Assembly (NCBI GenBank): GCA_013396635.1
Contig: WBMW01005106.1
Span: 310,001 to 374,000, forward strand
Reading direction: 5' to 3'
From: Penelope pileata
Lineage: Eukaryota > Chordata > Aves > Galliformes > Cracidae
DNA: 64,000 bases
How positions within the stretch are numbered: position 1 is the stretch's first letter; each line of letters opens with the position of its first letter. Made by a program: the position numbers and the translations under genes. Positions 1 to 12,890 of the stretch are shown piece by piece. Below the pieces are notes generated by a model, which was not told the DNA's origin, made no database searches, and saw only the letters and a list, made by a program, of their open reading frames with translations.

Positions 1-1210
1 ACCACTTTCAACATAATCAACAAAATCCAACTGAACTTGGTTGCTCTGACGTATGTACTGTCACAGGGTACTAGTGCATCACAGTCCTGCAGAAAAGGAA
101 ATAAGGCAGAAAGAGCAGGTTTACAGAGAGCTGGTCACACCCTCTGAGCCCCCTAACAGTGCCTTAGGTGTGAGAGACTATTCTTTCTCCTTAGCTGAAA
201 TATCATGTATATTGTAACTGCAGTTTTACTGTGATTATTATTGTATTTGTGCATGTTGCAATCAGCATATCATGGCAAAATTAGAAGAGATGGTAAAACA
301 CTCAGTAAAGCTCTCACTCTTTCTTATACTCTTTTTAAAAAGTTATCATGCAAATCTTTATAAATTGCAGTAAAATAGAATTCAACTGCATAAAGAAGCG
401 TGTTCCCTGTTTACCATTTTTCATGGGTCTAGAAAAGTCATGACACTTTATGACCCTAATAACTAATGTGACTTTGAACACCGTAATACAAAACATCTGT
501 GTCCACTCCCACAGTGACCAATGAGAACTAATTTTCTACAGCCTGGACAAATTATTATCTTCAAGGATGATAGCATTTGTCTCTGTGATATATAAACATG
601 TCTTCCCCTTTGGCCTAAGAGGACATTCATCTAAGCAAGGGAGTAGAAACAGAGGCATTACAGCAGGGATACCCCTTGTAGGAAACCAGCTGTTAGCTAT
701 TTATCTTTGTATGGCCGATGAGCCTTTATCCAGCATACAGCTGTTCCTTCCTTTCCTCCTTATTAGCTACACCTGCCTCGAGTAGATGATTGTGATTGCT
801 AAATGCTTTTCTGGGTATTAAAAGTCTTATACCTTTTCTTAGTGAACCCTGACAGTAGTTTAAAGACACTGTAAATTCTTCACAATAAAAAAGAGACACA
901 TTTATTTTTATTTTCATAGAGATGAATGAATTAAATATTCCGTGTTTTTAAGCTGTCACAAACCCAGGAAAGACACCTATTTTCTTCTACCCCTCTATGA
1001 ATTCTTAATGCAGCTGTAACACTATGTGACTTCAAAATTTTCACTGGGACTGACATTTGCCAGAGGAAACATGTTTCTTTAAGCACATCATATAATTCTT
1101 CTTTGCATAAGATGCCACAAAATATTTAGTGGCCAATTAGGCTAATTACAGTGCCATTTTTCCCTTCAGATTATAGTGCTGTCTTTGGAAGCACAAACAC
1201 AGAAGCAACC
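1..1210. other. Unique AT-rich DNA, no gene or repeat recognised
   Basis: No coding region, RNA gene or known repeat is recognisable. The open frames are short (72 codons or fewer) and lack family motifs. The last 150 bases before the CR1 element hold homeodomain-like TAATTA-type words and no repeat signature, which could suit regulatory DNA but is not evidence by itself. Confidence 0.5.
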
Positions 1211-2030
1211 AGAGAGACCTAGACAAGCTCGAGCAGTGGGTCCAGGAGAATCTCATGAGGTTCAACAAATCCAAATGCAAGGCCTTGCACCTGGGCTGTG
1301 GCAACACCCACTATCAATACAAGCTGGGGGATGAAAGGATAGAGCACAGCACTGTTGATAAAGACTTAGGCATCCTGGTGAATGGCAAACTGAGCATGAG
1401 CCAGCAATATGCCCACAAAGCCAACTGAATCCTGGGCTGCATCAAAAGAAGTGTGGCCAGCAGGGTGAGGGAGGTGATCCTGCCCCTCTGCTCTGTGCTG
1501 GTGAGACCTCACCTGGAGCACTGCGTCCAGATGTGGAGTCCTCAGCACAGGAGAGACATGGCCCTGTTGGCGGGCATCCATGGAGGAGGGCCACAAAAAT
1601 GATCCAAGGTATGGAACACCTCTCCTACGAGGACAGGCTGAGAGAGCTGCGACTGTTCAGCCTGGAGAAGAGAAGGCTTCGGGGAGCCCTGAGAGTGGTT
1701 TTTCGATATCTGAACGGGGACTACAAGGAAGAAGGGGACAGACTCTTTAGCAGGGTCAGTGGTGAAAGGACAAAGGGAAACAGTTTCAAACTAAGAGAGG
1801 AGAAATATAGATTGGATATAAGGAAAAAGTTTTTTACGGTAAGGGTGGTGAAGCACTGGAACATGTTGCCTATAAATGTGGTGGAAGCCCTGTCCTTGGA
1901 CACATCCAAGGTCAGGCTGGACCAAGCTCTGAGTACCCTGATCCAGCTGTAGATGTCTCTGTACGTTACAGGGGAGTTGGACTTGATGACCTTTAATGGT
2001 CCCTTCCAATTCTAACAATTCTATGATCCT
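1211..2030 (+). mobile_element. CR1 LINE, 5'-truncated, degenerate ORF2 end plus 3' tail
   Basis: This is the 3' part of a CR1 non-LTR retrotransposon in sense orientation. Translation of the start gives the familiar CR1 stretch around LDKLEQWVQENLMRFNKSKC, followed by the SRVREVILPL and VRPHLEHCVQ blocks that lie after the reverse-transcriptase core. An in-frame stop after the QQYAHKAN-like segment (near 1426) and a frame change near 1560-1600 break it. The downstream part (1533-1952) still reads as the C-terminal segment with LFSLEKRRLRG, RLDIRKKFF and HWNMLP. The short 3' UTR ends in a degraded octamer tail (caattctatgatcct). No clear target-site duplication is visible. The copy is old and inactive. 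Confidence 0.93.
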
Positions 2031-5000
2031 ATAAATATATATTCTACCTATATGCACGCAGTCTTCTACTGGATACGTAAGGTTTTCATACTTGCTTCCC
2101 ATCCTACCCGTCCTCTTAAGTGTTCTTAAGTCCACACTTCTATGCAATGAGCACTTTTATAACTTAGCAAAATTTCTTGCATCATCACCTTAAGGCCTAT
2201 TCAAAATTGTAACCGTCTTTTCAAGGTATTGCATAAATATGCAGCAAGAGATTGTGAGCTATGCAGATAAAAGACTGGAGATGAGAATGGGCTGATCTGA
2301 GAATATACCATGGCCACCCCAAATTTCCGCTTAGTGCCTTTTTTGCTGTTCTGTCTCATAAATGATTGATTCATAATTGCTGTAACATCTACATCGGAAG
2401 CCACCAAATCAGCTTTGGGAAAGTTTTTGCACAGAATCACAGAACTGCTGAATGTCACAAAACACAGTCACAGATAGATTTTGCTGGGGTTTCAACTTTG
2501 TCTTGTCACTTGATCAGCAGCCACATGGTATCTGAAATTCCATCCAATCTACATAATGGTTGACTCGTACCTTGACAGTAAACACACAATGGTCAAAATT
2601 CATGTGGCATGAAAGCTTCATTCAGCTTTCAAGCAGATGAGTAAGATCAGTCCCTGAACACAGCTGAGGTTTCCATTCGTTTTATTCCAGACACATACAT
2701 ATCCAGCATGTTCACAATCAAGGCTGCCCACAGCCATGAGCACCTATGGCAACCAGAGACCTGGGCCTTGCACAGTGTCTTTGTTCTGATGGGAGCGCAG
2801 AACCCTCTCAGAGCAGCAGTAGTGCCCATGAAGCACAGCTTCCCTTCTGACACCATTTCTTTCTAGCTGGGACACTGTTATTGCCTAAGATCCCAAAAGC
2901 TGCAAGACTGCCCCGACTCTCACTCACTTCATTTGTCAGTGCTTGATTCCTGTTGTGCTCAGGAAAGAAAAATGAAATGATAATTGCAAATCATTCCAAT
3001 AGATAAGCAGGTCAAATAAAGTAGCGTCTGGTAATTCATCTACCCCACTTCTTGGAATTAAAAGCTCTTTCTTGTAGATTGAGAATAAATTAATCATGAT
3101 TCTATAAACCAGAGAACATTGGTAAACTCAAAGAGAATAACAAGTACATGACAGGAAGCAGAGCATATCATATGCAAGGAGGAATTTGCTCATTAAGCAC
3201 TACACATAAATATGCAACCTCCTATTCTGAAAGACGTGAAGGATGGGCTGTAGGTGGAAAACACTAAGGAGTAACAAATAAACATTTGCTCTTATTCAAC
3301 CCCCCACATTTTTTTCTTGTAAAAATAGATACATGCAGACAGACAGAGAAACAAACCAAAAATGGGGGCAGAGACATATGCACATCATATTCACAAAGAT
3401 TTAAATAAAGAATGTTTGGCCTTTGGGGAGATGAAGGTTGTCTGAACTTCTCCATCTAATTGGGAAAGGATTTCAGCTGCAATTCAATTATTTAATACAG
3501 TTTACATTCATTTTTCTGCAAGAATGATTGCTAGTGGGAAGAGGTAAGGAAGAGAATTTACTGTATTTCTTCCCTCTACCACTTGTCCTCTCCACAGTCA
3601 CCTGGGTGAGGCTGCTTTTGCTGTTTGGCCACACACTAAGGCTTTATTATGAACTTTGGTCTTTCTGGTCATCTCCTGTATGTCAGTTCCTGTTATTATC
3701 CTATAATTATCCTATTGCAGCAGCATGCTTTTACATAGAAACATCTGAATGACATAATCTAGGGAGACTACCTTCTATATTAAATTCCTCCTTACTCTCA
3801 AGAAAAAAATGTTCTGCTTCTTTATACATCAACTGTGGAAGGCTGTGTGCTTGGCTACCTGTAGTCTGAAACCAGTAGCATTTTAGAATCTGGTGTAGGA
3901 TTGAGTGACATCCAGCTAATGAGGTTACCTCCTCTAGGGTCTTGCTCATCTCTCCAGAGCCACGGCAGTATAATAGGTTGTAGAAGGTGGTTATGAAATC
4001 ATTTACTGTTCTACCTTCCTCTTGTAGAAATGAAAATCTCACTGTGCAGCAGCATAAAATGCCTATCAAAATGCTGTCTATTTTGAAGAGCAATGCAACT
4101 TCTGGAAAATAAAATGCTATATACTGCTATGTACTTGTAGGATAAGACATGTTTTCCTTCTCATTGCTGATGTAAATTAAGGGCCTTATAGGGTCTTTGA
4201 AGCCAGTTTTCCCAGAGTCATTGTCTCCAAGTCCCAGAGACCACAATGCGATAGCAAAGTTATTAGAAAAAGCTTTACAAGATGTAGCTATTTCTTATTG
4301 TTTTAATGTATCTCTCTGCCTCCATTTTTTCAGTCTAGGTTGCTTTAGTACAAAATAGAGCTTTTTACGATGGAAAATTGTTATTTCCATGGTGAACTTA
4401 AAAACAGCTGCAGTTTCTTGACTTTTCCTCAAGCTCTGATGGGTAGCGAATGCATCTCAGCAAGTTTTTTCAAGTGCCATCTATTTTTTATATTTCTTCC
4501 TGATGTAATCTCCTGTAGCCTCAAGCAAATCTACCTGATCAGGATGCTATCTTCAGTTTTTTAGGGGGATATTGGCAATTTTTGAGGTTTTTGTAAAAAC
4601 ATTACATGAAGATTATAGAGGGGAGGGGAGGGGAGGGGAGGGGAGGGAGTAAAAACAACAGAGTATTTGGTCTCTGAGCTCTTTTAAATTTATACGTGGT
4701 GACTGCACTCACTGAACCAACTAAGCTGTACTAAAAGCAATAGAATTGTTATGAAGAGGTTGAAAAATAATCCTAAAAGTGTCTTTTCAACTGGTATGAT
4801 TAAGAGTTTTCTTTCAATCTCAAAGAACAAGGCATAGTCTGAAAATAGAGATTGTTTCCAACACACGGATGTTAGTCATCTGTGTTTAATTATGAGCAAA
4901 ACTGTCACTTTATCATTTTAAGGATAAATTCAGTATTTCATATCTATGATGTACTAGGTACATTGCACCACAGAGAAACTGAACATTTACAACACGAGGC

Positions 5001-5261
5001 AGTCGTTATTTAACATTTTATTCCATTCTTTCCAGCCTGTAAAGACAATAATTTAACTTATCTCAGTAGAGAAATAGCTTTTCAGTTATCATCAATATGG
5101 CAGTTCTCACACCATTTACCCTTAAAATGTATTTTCACAACCACTAGGAACAAAGAGCAAAAATAAAACCCACCGGTTTTACTCAGGTTCAATGACACTT
5201 GTAACAGAGCAGAAGCATCATTTTAAACTCTAAAGCAGAAGGATTCTGAGTGAAATTCACC
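2031..5261. other. Unique DNA with one short G-rich microsatellite
   Basis: No gene is recognised. A 120-codon minus-strand frame at 3731-4093 has no recognisable domain and lacks conserved-looking composition, so it is left uncalled. At about 2430-2446 the string acagaatcacagaactg resembles an antisense CR1 tail, but it is too short to call. The (GGGGA) tract at 4621-4648 is listed separately. Confidence 0.45.
4621..4648 (+). repeat. (GGGGA)n simple repeat, G-quadruplex-prone
   Basis: Five successive GGGGA-type units form four or more runs of three to four G separated by single A bases. This arrangement is expected to allow a short-loop G-quadruplex on the plus strand. The tract is isolated and not next to a recognised promoter. 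Confidence 0.9.
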
Positions 5262-5588
5262 TTGATATTGCACTGGGTTTACATGGCAAGGTTTTGGTAG
5301 CAGGGGGGCTGAAGGGTCAACCTCTGTGAGCAGGGACCTGCACTGCCTCATCTCAGAGCAGAGCCAGCTCCACTGCTCCAACAGGGACTGCTGCTGGGCA
5401 GAGCTGAGCCATGGGCGACACTGAGTGCACCTATGGAAGAGCAGACTGAAGGGAGGGAAACTGCTATGCAACTGCAGCTGGGAGAGAGGAGTGAGAGATG
5501 GGAGAGAAGCAGCCCCACAGCCCCCAGGATCAGTTCAGGAGAAGGGCAGGAGGTGCTCCAGGTGTGGAGCAGAAGATCCCTGCAGGTC
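5262..5588 (+). mobile_element. ERVL-type LTR fragment (5' U3 part)
   Basis: The segment opens with the pattern gatattgcactgggtttaca, then ggcaaggttttggtagcagg, and continues through a GC-rich stretch to a tract around gagctgggagagaggagtga. The same blocks occur in reverse complement at 35265-35806 and partly at 58565-59232, which identifies a dispersed family inside the window. From memory it matches a widespread avian ERVL-type LTR. The copy stops within the repetitive GC-rich part and has no internal retroviral sequence attached. Frames of 82 and 67 codons here are repeat artefacts. Subfamily assignment needs a library search. Confidence 0.7.
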
Positions 5589-8500
5589 AGTTACCCCTTA
5601 GCTCAGTGGAAAGGCTTCACTTTCTGTCTCCTTTAGAAACTAGTCATGATGTGAAAGACCAGTGAAGTAAACTCATGCACAAAGGATGCTTCAAGTACAT
5701 TAACGGCAGATGTGGCTGGGAAAAGGAAAGTTGGGGAGTAGAGCATGTGGAGGCAACACAAATGCATGGGTCAAAGATACCTTTATTGCCCTTCACAGAA
5801 AGCTTGGCTGTCCCACATAGTGCTGCTATCAGGCTATCAGACTTCTGATAGCAAAACAACTAAGCAACAATGCAGTCATTTTTTCACCTTCCACCTTCCT
5901 ATGTGAAGGGACCCAGATGCCCAGAAGTACTGAGAGTACAAACTGGATTTTTGTCCTAGCACCTGGGATTTTTTTCTGAATATGGTTCAAAAATCCATTC
6001 CGTTGGCTACTTTGGCTAAATATGTGTACTTATTTTTACATCTCTGCTATACACACTAAAAGTTTTAGAAGATCATGTTAAGAGTAGTTGGTTTAATTGG
6101 TATTTGGGGAATTGGGTCTGGCAGGTTGCATGACTGCTTGCAGGGTGCAAATTCTCAATTAGCAGTGTGCTAATGAGTGCACAGAAGCAATATTTTCTCA
6201 TTTTCACCTTTTAACCTTTGCCCAACTTCTGAGGATAAAATAGGCTAGTCATAATTTTTGTTAGGACAGGATTAATAGCTTTGGTTCATGCATTCAATGT
6301 TAAGTTGCTTTTGGCATCTGATAGAACAGCAGTACAGATAAACTATTTAGATGTTCACATTTTCAGGAGTTCATATGTTTTAAATATTTGAAATATTGGG
6401 GGTTTTTTAATGCATTTCCACATTTTAGTAGATTCCTTTTTGTTGTTTCACTATACAAAATTTATTGTTTTTCACAAACCCAATGATTTCCCTTTGGAAT
6501 CAACATTTTTCTTCCATTTCTGCAAAACAAGAATATCCTTCTGTGGATATCATGTTGCAAGTCATAACAGGATTTTTTTTTTGCCCTTTCATGTTTCTAT
6601 TTTTTCAATATAATGTTTTATAGCACCGACACCATGCTGATAGGAAATCCAAAGCAATTCACACAGCTGGTTTATATGGTACCACTGATAAAACTCAGCT
6701 GATTCTGGTGGTTGCACTGGGCATTAGGAAGTGGTGTGCATATTCTGTGCAAAATAATATATTCAGCAATAAATATTAGTTAGGAAAGTGTTATAGAATT
6801 GAATTATAGGCAGATTCTCAAGGTCTCTTGGTAAAACACAAGCTGTGTTGCACAAGCCTGCTATTGTTTCTCTAGTTTTGATCTGGCATCTATTATTGCA
6901 GTCTTTTTCTATGACCACAATGCTAGGGTCATTCATAGTAAAAACATTATCTCCACTTAAATGACACAAAGCTTATGAATATATTAGAAGGGGAGAGGGA
7001 AGATTTTTGTCCCTTTCTTTATAGATGTGGAAGCTGCCAGCCACAGCAATAGAAGTGGTGAGATTACAATTAATTTATCTCTCAGGCCTATTAAAAGAAA
7101 AAAACCTATAAAAATGGATTGTGGCTAAATATTGTTTTTATGTAGGTGATATTTCAAGCCTCTTTTCTGTCCATCTCAGTAGAAAATTGTTATCCAAGGC
7201 CATTACTATAAAATTAATTGAAAAAAAAAGAAAAAAAGATTTGAAAAAAAGAACATCCTTGCCTGAATGACTAGAAAGCAATGACTTATTTTTAACTTAA
7301 AAGCATTTGTCTTTGATGAGCAATGAGAAAAGAAGCTGATGAACAATGTTTCTCTTCTGTTTCGTTTTCCAAACAAGTTTCTCAAAGAAGCTTCCTGCTG
7401 TTTTCAAATAATACAGAACATCATACTAAATAATTACTCATAAAAAGTTATTACCTATTTCTGCAACTACAGCATAAGCTAGTTGTTTGAATGTAAAGTA
7501 ATAACATAGAGAAATTTGGATAAAAATATAGAAGTTGGATTAGTGAAAAGGTTCAAAACAAAACAAATGTAGTTATACATGTTCTTCAGTGATTGTTTCA
7601 TATGCTCAGTAAAAGAGAGATATCAAAAAGTTAGGAACGACTAGGCAAAGATGAAAACCATAACTTATTCTTTGTACATGTAATAGTAATTGCAAAATTT
7701 TGTTCTTTTAGAATTTGGCATGAGTTTTATTCACTTTAGGAGTCTTTCAATCATTCCCACTTTTCCATTTAAAAGGCATACATTATGTGCATTTCACTTA
7801 CGTTATGTTTTTCAGATGATGAAAATAAAATAGCTGCTATTCACATCTGTGATTGCATGCCACAACAAGGATTCGCCTGAGAGTCATAGACAAAGAAGAA
7901 ATATTTACGTCAGAGATTTGTCTGCATCTGTCCATGTACTAAACACCTCCTCAAAATGAAATAAATACTGTCAGAGAGTGTAAATTAAATAGCAAATGCG
8001 GCAGCCTGCAGGAAAAAGGAACAAACTTTAGTATTCTCAAAATTGGATGTTAGTGGTATCCTCATTTAAGCTATGGGAAATTAATACATTGGACAACAGA
8101 TGACTGAGTGCTTATGGACCAGTGGCATGGCTACTAAGTGAGCTTTACTGTTACAACAATATCTGAGGCCAGAACACTCAAAATCCCTGAGTCTGGAAGC
8201 TGGGGAAGAGTAAAAACTAAATTAAGGGCTCAATTTAATTCTTTTCATCGCATCCTTGGTCTGTCACCTTGGGCTGTTGGTTCCATATAAAGACAGCAAC
8301 CTCTACATATTCTTTACACTCATGAAATTTTACTGGAATCTCTCTGCTGGAAGCTCTGCTTTGTGTCTAGCCCCAAACTCCAGTCATGTGTCAGCAGCTT
8401 TCCTGGAGCTTCACTTTGTTTCTGCTGGTCAGAACACATCTGAATTGGGAGCTTCCTGTTTTACCAGCTGTATGGTCCATCTCAAAAAAAAAAAAAGCTA

Positions 8501-11500
8501 TTTCATTCTCGGCAGTTAACAAGTACTTTATATTTTGTTAGTTTTCCCTAGTCAGTATTGTGCTCACATTAGCTGCAGTTGCTAGCCTCGTTTCATCTTT
8601 CCAACATAGCAGAATCAGAAGCACAGTGATAGCTGTGATTCAGCAGTTTTGGCTTACAGCTCGTCGTTCCCAGCACAGTACGACATCCTACATGATGACA
8701 GCTTGCATGCTGAATGAAGGAGAAAGAGAAAACAGGGCTATACTCTGGGAAGTCATTTTAATTGAACAGAACATTTAAAGCTCAACAGAGCAGGGGTACT
8801 TTTACAACCTCCATGTTTGCTGGCATTTCATTTTAATTTACGAGTGGATAAACTTGCATCAAGTTGTCTGAAGTTTGTTCTTCATATTTTGGTTTCATTT
8901 TCTTCCACTTCTCTTTAATGATCTTGGAAGCTCATAAAGTTTTACAAGAGTTCTTCTTTCCCTGACATAGTATAAAAATCTCTTCAACAAGATAAAGCAA
9001 GGACACGTTTGCATCTAGATTAAAATAAGTATTCAGAACCAGTATTGGTCTTCCTTAATCCTGTCTAATTACTGTGATTAGGTCTAGTGTGTATTTTCCC
9101 TGTTCATTATAAATTTTTTCAGTTTCTGTGCCATTGATGCTTTCCGGATACTTTTATTTCAAAACTAAACTATGAACATATAGCACCTGATTGAAAGCCC
9201 TTTTCTGCTTTCAGTGAGGATTTTTCACCAATAATTGCATTGGTCCTTATCAATACTTGCTCACCAGCGAGAGTAAGAAGATTTCTACTTAATAACAACA
9301 TTTTCAATGTTATTCGTAGCTTAATAATGAATTCTTATTATTCAGCAGGGGACACATTCACGTATCCTGACACTGGTGATACAGTCCTAATTACCTACAT
9401 TGAACAGAATACTTTATCTGAGTATTGGTGTCAGAACATGGTTCTCGGCATCTCAAAGGACTCCAGAATTCAGCCATCCCTGCATTAATGGATGTGGGAG
9501 TGGACTGCCTACAGGACAGTTCTCTACAGAGCGAGAAAAAGAAAAGATGTTTTGAGTTCTATTCAGGCTTCAGAACCTCAACAGTTCCAGAAGGAAGAAT
9601 CAGAAATAAAAGAGTAGTCATCCAGGTCCCATGGAGGAGAAAGTCGGAGTGGACTCTCAGCATATGTGATGTATCATTGTGCTGTACACAGTCGGTCTGA
9701 CTTTCTTGTACCTACTGTGTGGTTTATCTTTCCATGAAGAGCAATTACTTGTCTAGACTCTTGCAATTTTAACCATAAAAGCAGCTGGTTGCTCAGAGAA
9801 AAGCTGTGCCCAGTATGCTTTTCAAAACACTCTGGGGATTCAAAAATTTCTGTGGAAAAGTCTGTATAGATGCTTTCTAATATCTTTGTTCCTCACTGGT
9901 ATGTCAAATTTATTTAAGCTAACACAACAGGGCTCAGGACCTGTCGACTCATGCCTTGAAATAGAACTTCATAATGAATTGTGCATCTTCATAAACATAT
10001 AGCTTGTAACTCACATCCCTGTGTGCATTGCCAAGATATTTTGGACTTGCTGGTGTACTTGGGGTTTAGATTAGATCTGATGCCTTTCAAACATCTGCAA
10101 CAAAGACCAACGGTTACGCTTCCCCTTTCATCCATGTCAGTGATCAGCCCGTAACTGGACAGCCTAAGCTGTAACTTCAGTACCTATCTTTTGATTTAAT
10201 CTTTCTGCAGCTTTATCTTCCCAGTGTTTTTGTCTGTATCGAGTTTTTGGCTCAGCAGTGCAACATGACATTTTCCTTAGTCTGCTTAATGAGGTACAAC
10301 ATATCCCTCCTTTGGTCACTGCTGTAAGGGTGAACAAAGGGAAATTCACTCATCAGGCTCAGAAAGGCAGCAGGCACAAGTGGGAGCAGGCACAGGAAGT
10401 GCCTCAAAACTTCCACAGATATGGAGAAAGATTAACAACATCAGACAGGCTAATGTATTTCAAGCACCACTTAGCAACCCATAGCCATTACCCAACGTAC
10501 CAAATGAAATTTTTACAGGAAACAATTCACCTGTTTCCTAGTTTTTGTCTTTCTGAAGAATAGAAAAGAGGTTATAAAAGTCACTATGTAGGAGCGTGAT
10601 ACTTCAGAATAAAATACCCACAAAACCTCCCTCCTGTTTCTATCAAATGACTCATATCAATGCAATTACGTGACCAAGTGCCTTATGAGATGGGCTTTTC
10701 AGAGGAAACATTTAGACTGATTAAAAAAGAACAAAAATAAGCAAACAAAAAAAAAACATCCTGGTGGAATGATTTTCGTACATTTTATATGTCTCAGGAG
10801 ACAAACTAGACTTGTGGAAAGCACACTTGAAACTACATTCAATGGGCAGGAACTGGTTGAAATGACGCCAAAGAGTTCCATGTATCTAGGAGGAATTAGA
10901 GACTGCTGAGGGGCAATCTGACAGCAAAGAGGCAAATGAGGAGTACCCCATGTAAATGAATGACAGAAAGAGGTAGTCAACTTCAGATTTTTAAAGGAAA
11001 TTTCCCAGATATTCTTGCTTTGTTTTATGAAAAAAAATAAATAAATAAAGTGTTGAATCCGGACACAGTAATCATTTTAAATGTTTTGGCATAACAATGT
11101 ACTCATGCATCTGAACCACATTTGCAGACAACAGAATAAGTACCAGTGAACTTGAAGAATTCTTATTTAAAAAAAAAAAACAACTCTGCAGGTCAATTTA
11201 CTCATATTTTAATTGCTCAAATATTTAAGCCTTTTGAAAATTAAGATAACAGAACAGAGCTGCATAGCTGGGACATGTACAACTCAGCAGAGCTTCTCTG
11301 GGGAAGCTGCTTTCAAATGAATAAAAGCAAGAATAGGTCCGCTGGTATTATACAGATTATGGAAGCAGAAATAGCAAAGAATATTTATGCTTTATCTAGT
11401 CAAGAGTAGATATGAATTTTTACTCACAGAACATTGAGTATGCATACTACTTCTGTGATGAATCTAGAATATTCAACATTTAATTCTCTGGAGCTCTGGA

Positions 11501-11857
11501 GCAGCTCAACAGCTCCAAACATTTTCCAAAAAATATTCTCTCGATTGAATGAATTTATAAACCAACAAATCTAGCACTCAGGTTTTGCTGCAAATTTCAT
11601 CCTTGATACTGACAGCAATGAAGTAGAGAAAATAGCTACATATATCCAATTCTTGGCTGCATAATGTAGCCTACATCTCCATGGTACAGTACAAATTACA
11701 GCTAGATCCTTATGGTGTCTAGCATCATTATAATGCAGAGCCTTTACATCTCCTTGATTTAAAATTAAATGTAAATATGAGCAGGTGCTTATTTGTTTGA
11801 AGGAAAATGGTGAAATCCACAGAAAAACGTGAAGTCGAAATGATGAGTATAGTTATT
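5589..11857. other. Long unique AT-rich stretch, no gene recognised
   Basis: More than 6 kb without a recognisable repeat or gene. Open frames reach only about 100 codons (10258-10563 plus strand), with no family motif and no exon-like framing. Short A-rich tracts occur near 7218-7250, 8484-8496, 10746-10757 and 11169-11181. I see nothing else that can be named. Confidence 0.45.
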
Positions 11858-12890
11858 TCATAGAATAGAATCAATCACAGAATCATAGAATGGATTGAGT
11901 AGAAAGGGACCTTGAAGATCATCCTGTTCCAATCCCCTGCCATGGGCTGGGTGCCCCCCACCAGATCAGGCTGCCCAGGGCCCATCCAACCTGGCCTTGA
12001 GCACCTCCAGGGATGAGGCACACACAGCTCTCTGGGCAGCTGTGCCAGGGCCTCAGCACCCTCTGAGCAAAGAATTTCCTCGTAACCTCTAACCTAAATC
12101 TCCCCTCTTTTAGCTGAAAACTATTCCCCCTTGTCCTATAACTAACTGCCCAAGTAAAAAGTCAGTCTCCTTCCTGCTTATAAGCTTCTTTCAAGTATCA
12201 GAAGGCCACAATAGGTGTCCCCGGAGCCTTCTTTTCTCCAAGCTAAGTAAGCCCAGCTCCCTCAGCCTTCCTTCTTAAGAGAGGTGCTCCCTCCTCTGGA
12301 TCCTCTCCAACATCTCCACATCCTTGTGCTGGGGACCGCAGGCCTGGACAGGTACTCCTGGTGGGGCCTCACAAGGGTTAAGTAGAGGGGAACAATCCCC
12401 TCCCTCACCCTGTCGGCCACTCATCTTCTGAAGCAGCCCAGGATACTGTTGGCCTTCCAGGTTCCAAGTGCACACTGCTGGGCTCATGTCCAACTTTTCA
12501 TCCAACAGGGCCCAAAGTCCTTTCCTGTAGGAATGGTCTCAAGGAGTTCTTTTCCCAGTCTGTACATGTATCTGGGATTGCCCCAGTCCAACTGCACTTT
12601 CACTTGGACTTGCTGAACATGATTAGGTCCACGTGGGCCCACTTTTCAAGCTTGTCCAGGTCCCTGTGGATGGCATCCATTCCTTCTGTCATATCAACTG
12701 CACCTCTCAGCTTAGTATTGTCTGCAGACTTACTGAGGGTGCACTCAATCCCAGTCATTGATAAAGATGTTGAAGGGCACCGGTCTCAAGACGGACTCCT
12801 GGGGGACACCACTTGTCACTTGTCTCCATCTGGCCATAGGTCCATTGACCACAATCCTCTGGCTGTGGCCATCCAGCTGTTTCATCTGAC
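11858..12890 (-). mobile_element. CR1 LINE, 5'-truncated, antisense, about 1 kb
   Basis: The plus strand starts with the reverse-complement CR1 tail (tcatagaatag, then acagaatcatagaatgg). The 3' UTR follows (ccttgaagatcatcctgttcc, caacctggccttgagcacct), then the reverse complement of the end of ORF2. Recognisable landmarks include cctttaggttaga-type sequence, the complement of the LFSLEKR region near 12230-12260, and the complement of the GLDKLEKW-type segment near 12630-12670. It reaches into the RT region near 12780-12830 (caccggtctcaagacggactc, the complement of the V-G-S-x-L-G-P-V stretch). Several frameshifts and stops make it non-functional. Minus-strand frames here are fragments of this element. 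Confidence 0.95.

Noticed and set aside
2424..2450. Antisense CR1 tail remnant
   Set aside because: acagaatcacagaactg is suggestive, but no 3' UTR sequence follows it.
3731..4093. 120-codon minus-strand frame
   Set aside because: No recognisable domain, and its length is within chance expectation for a 64-kb window.
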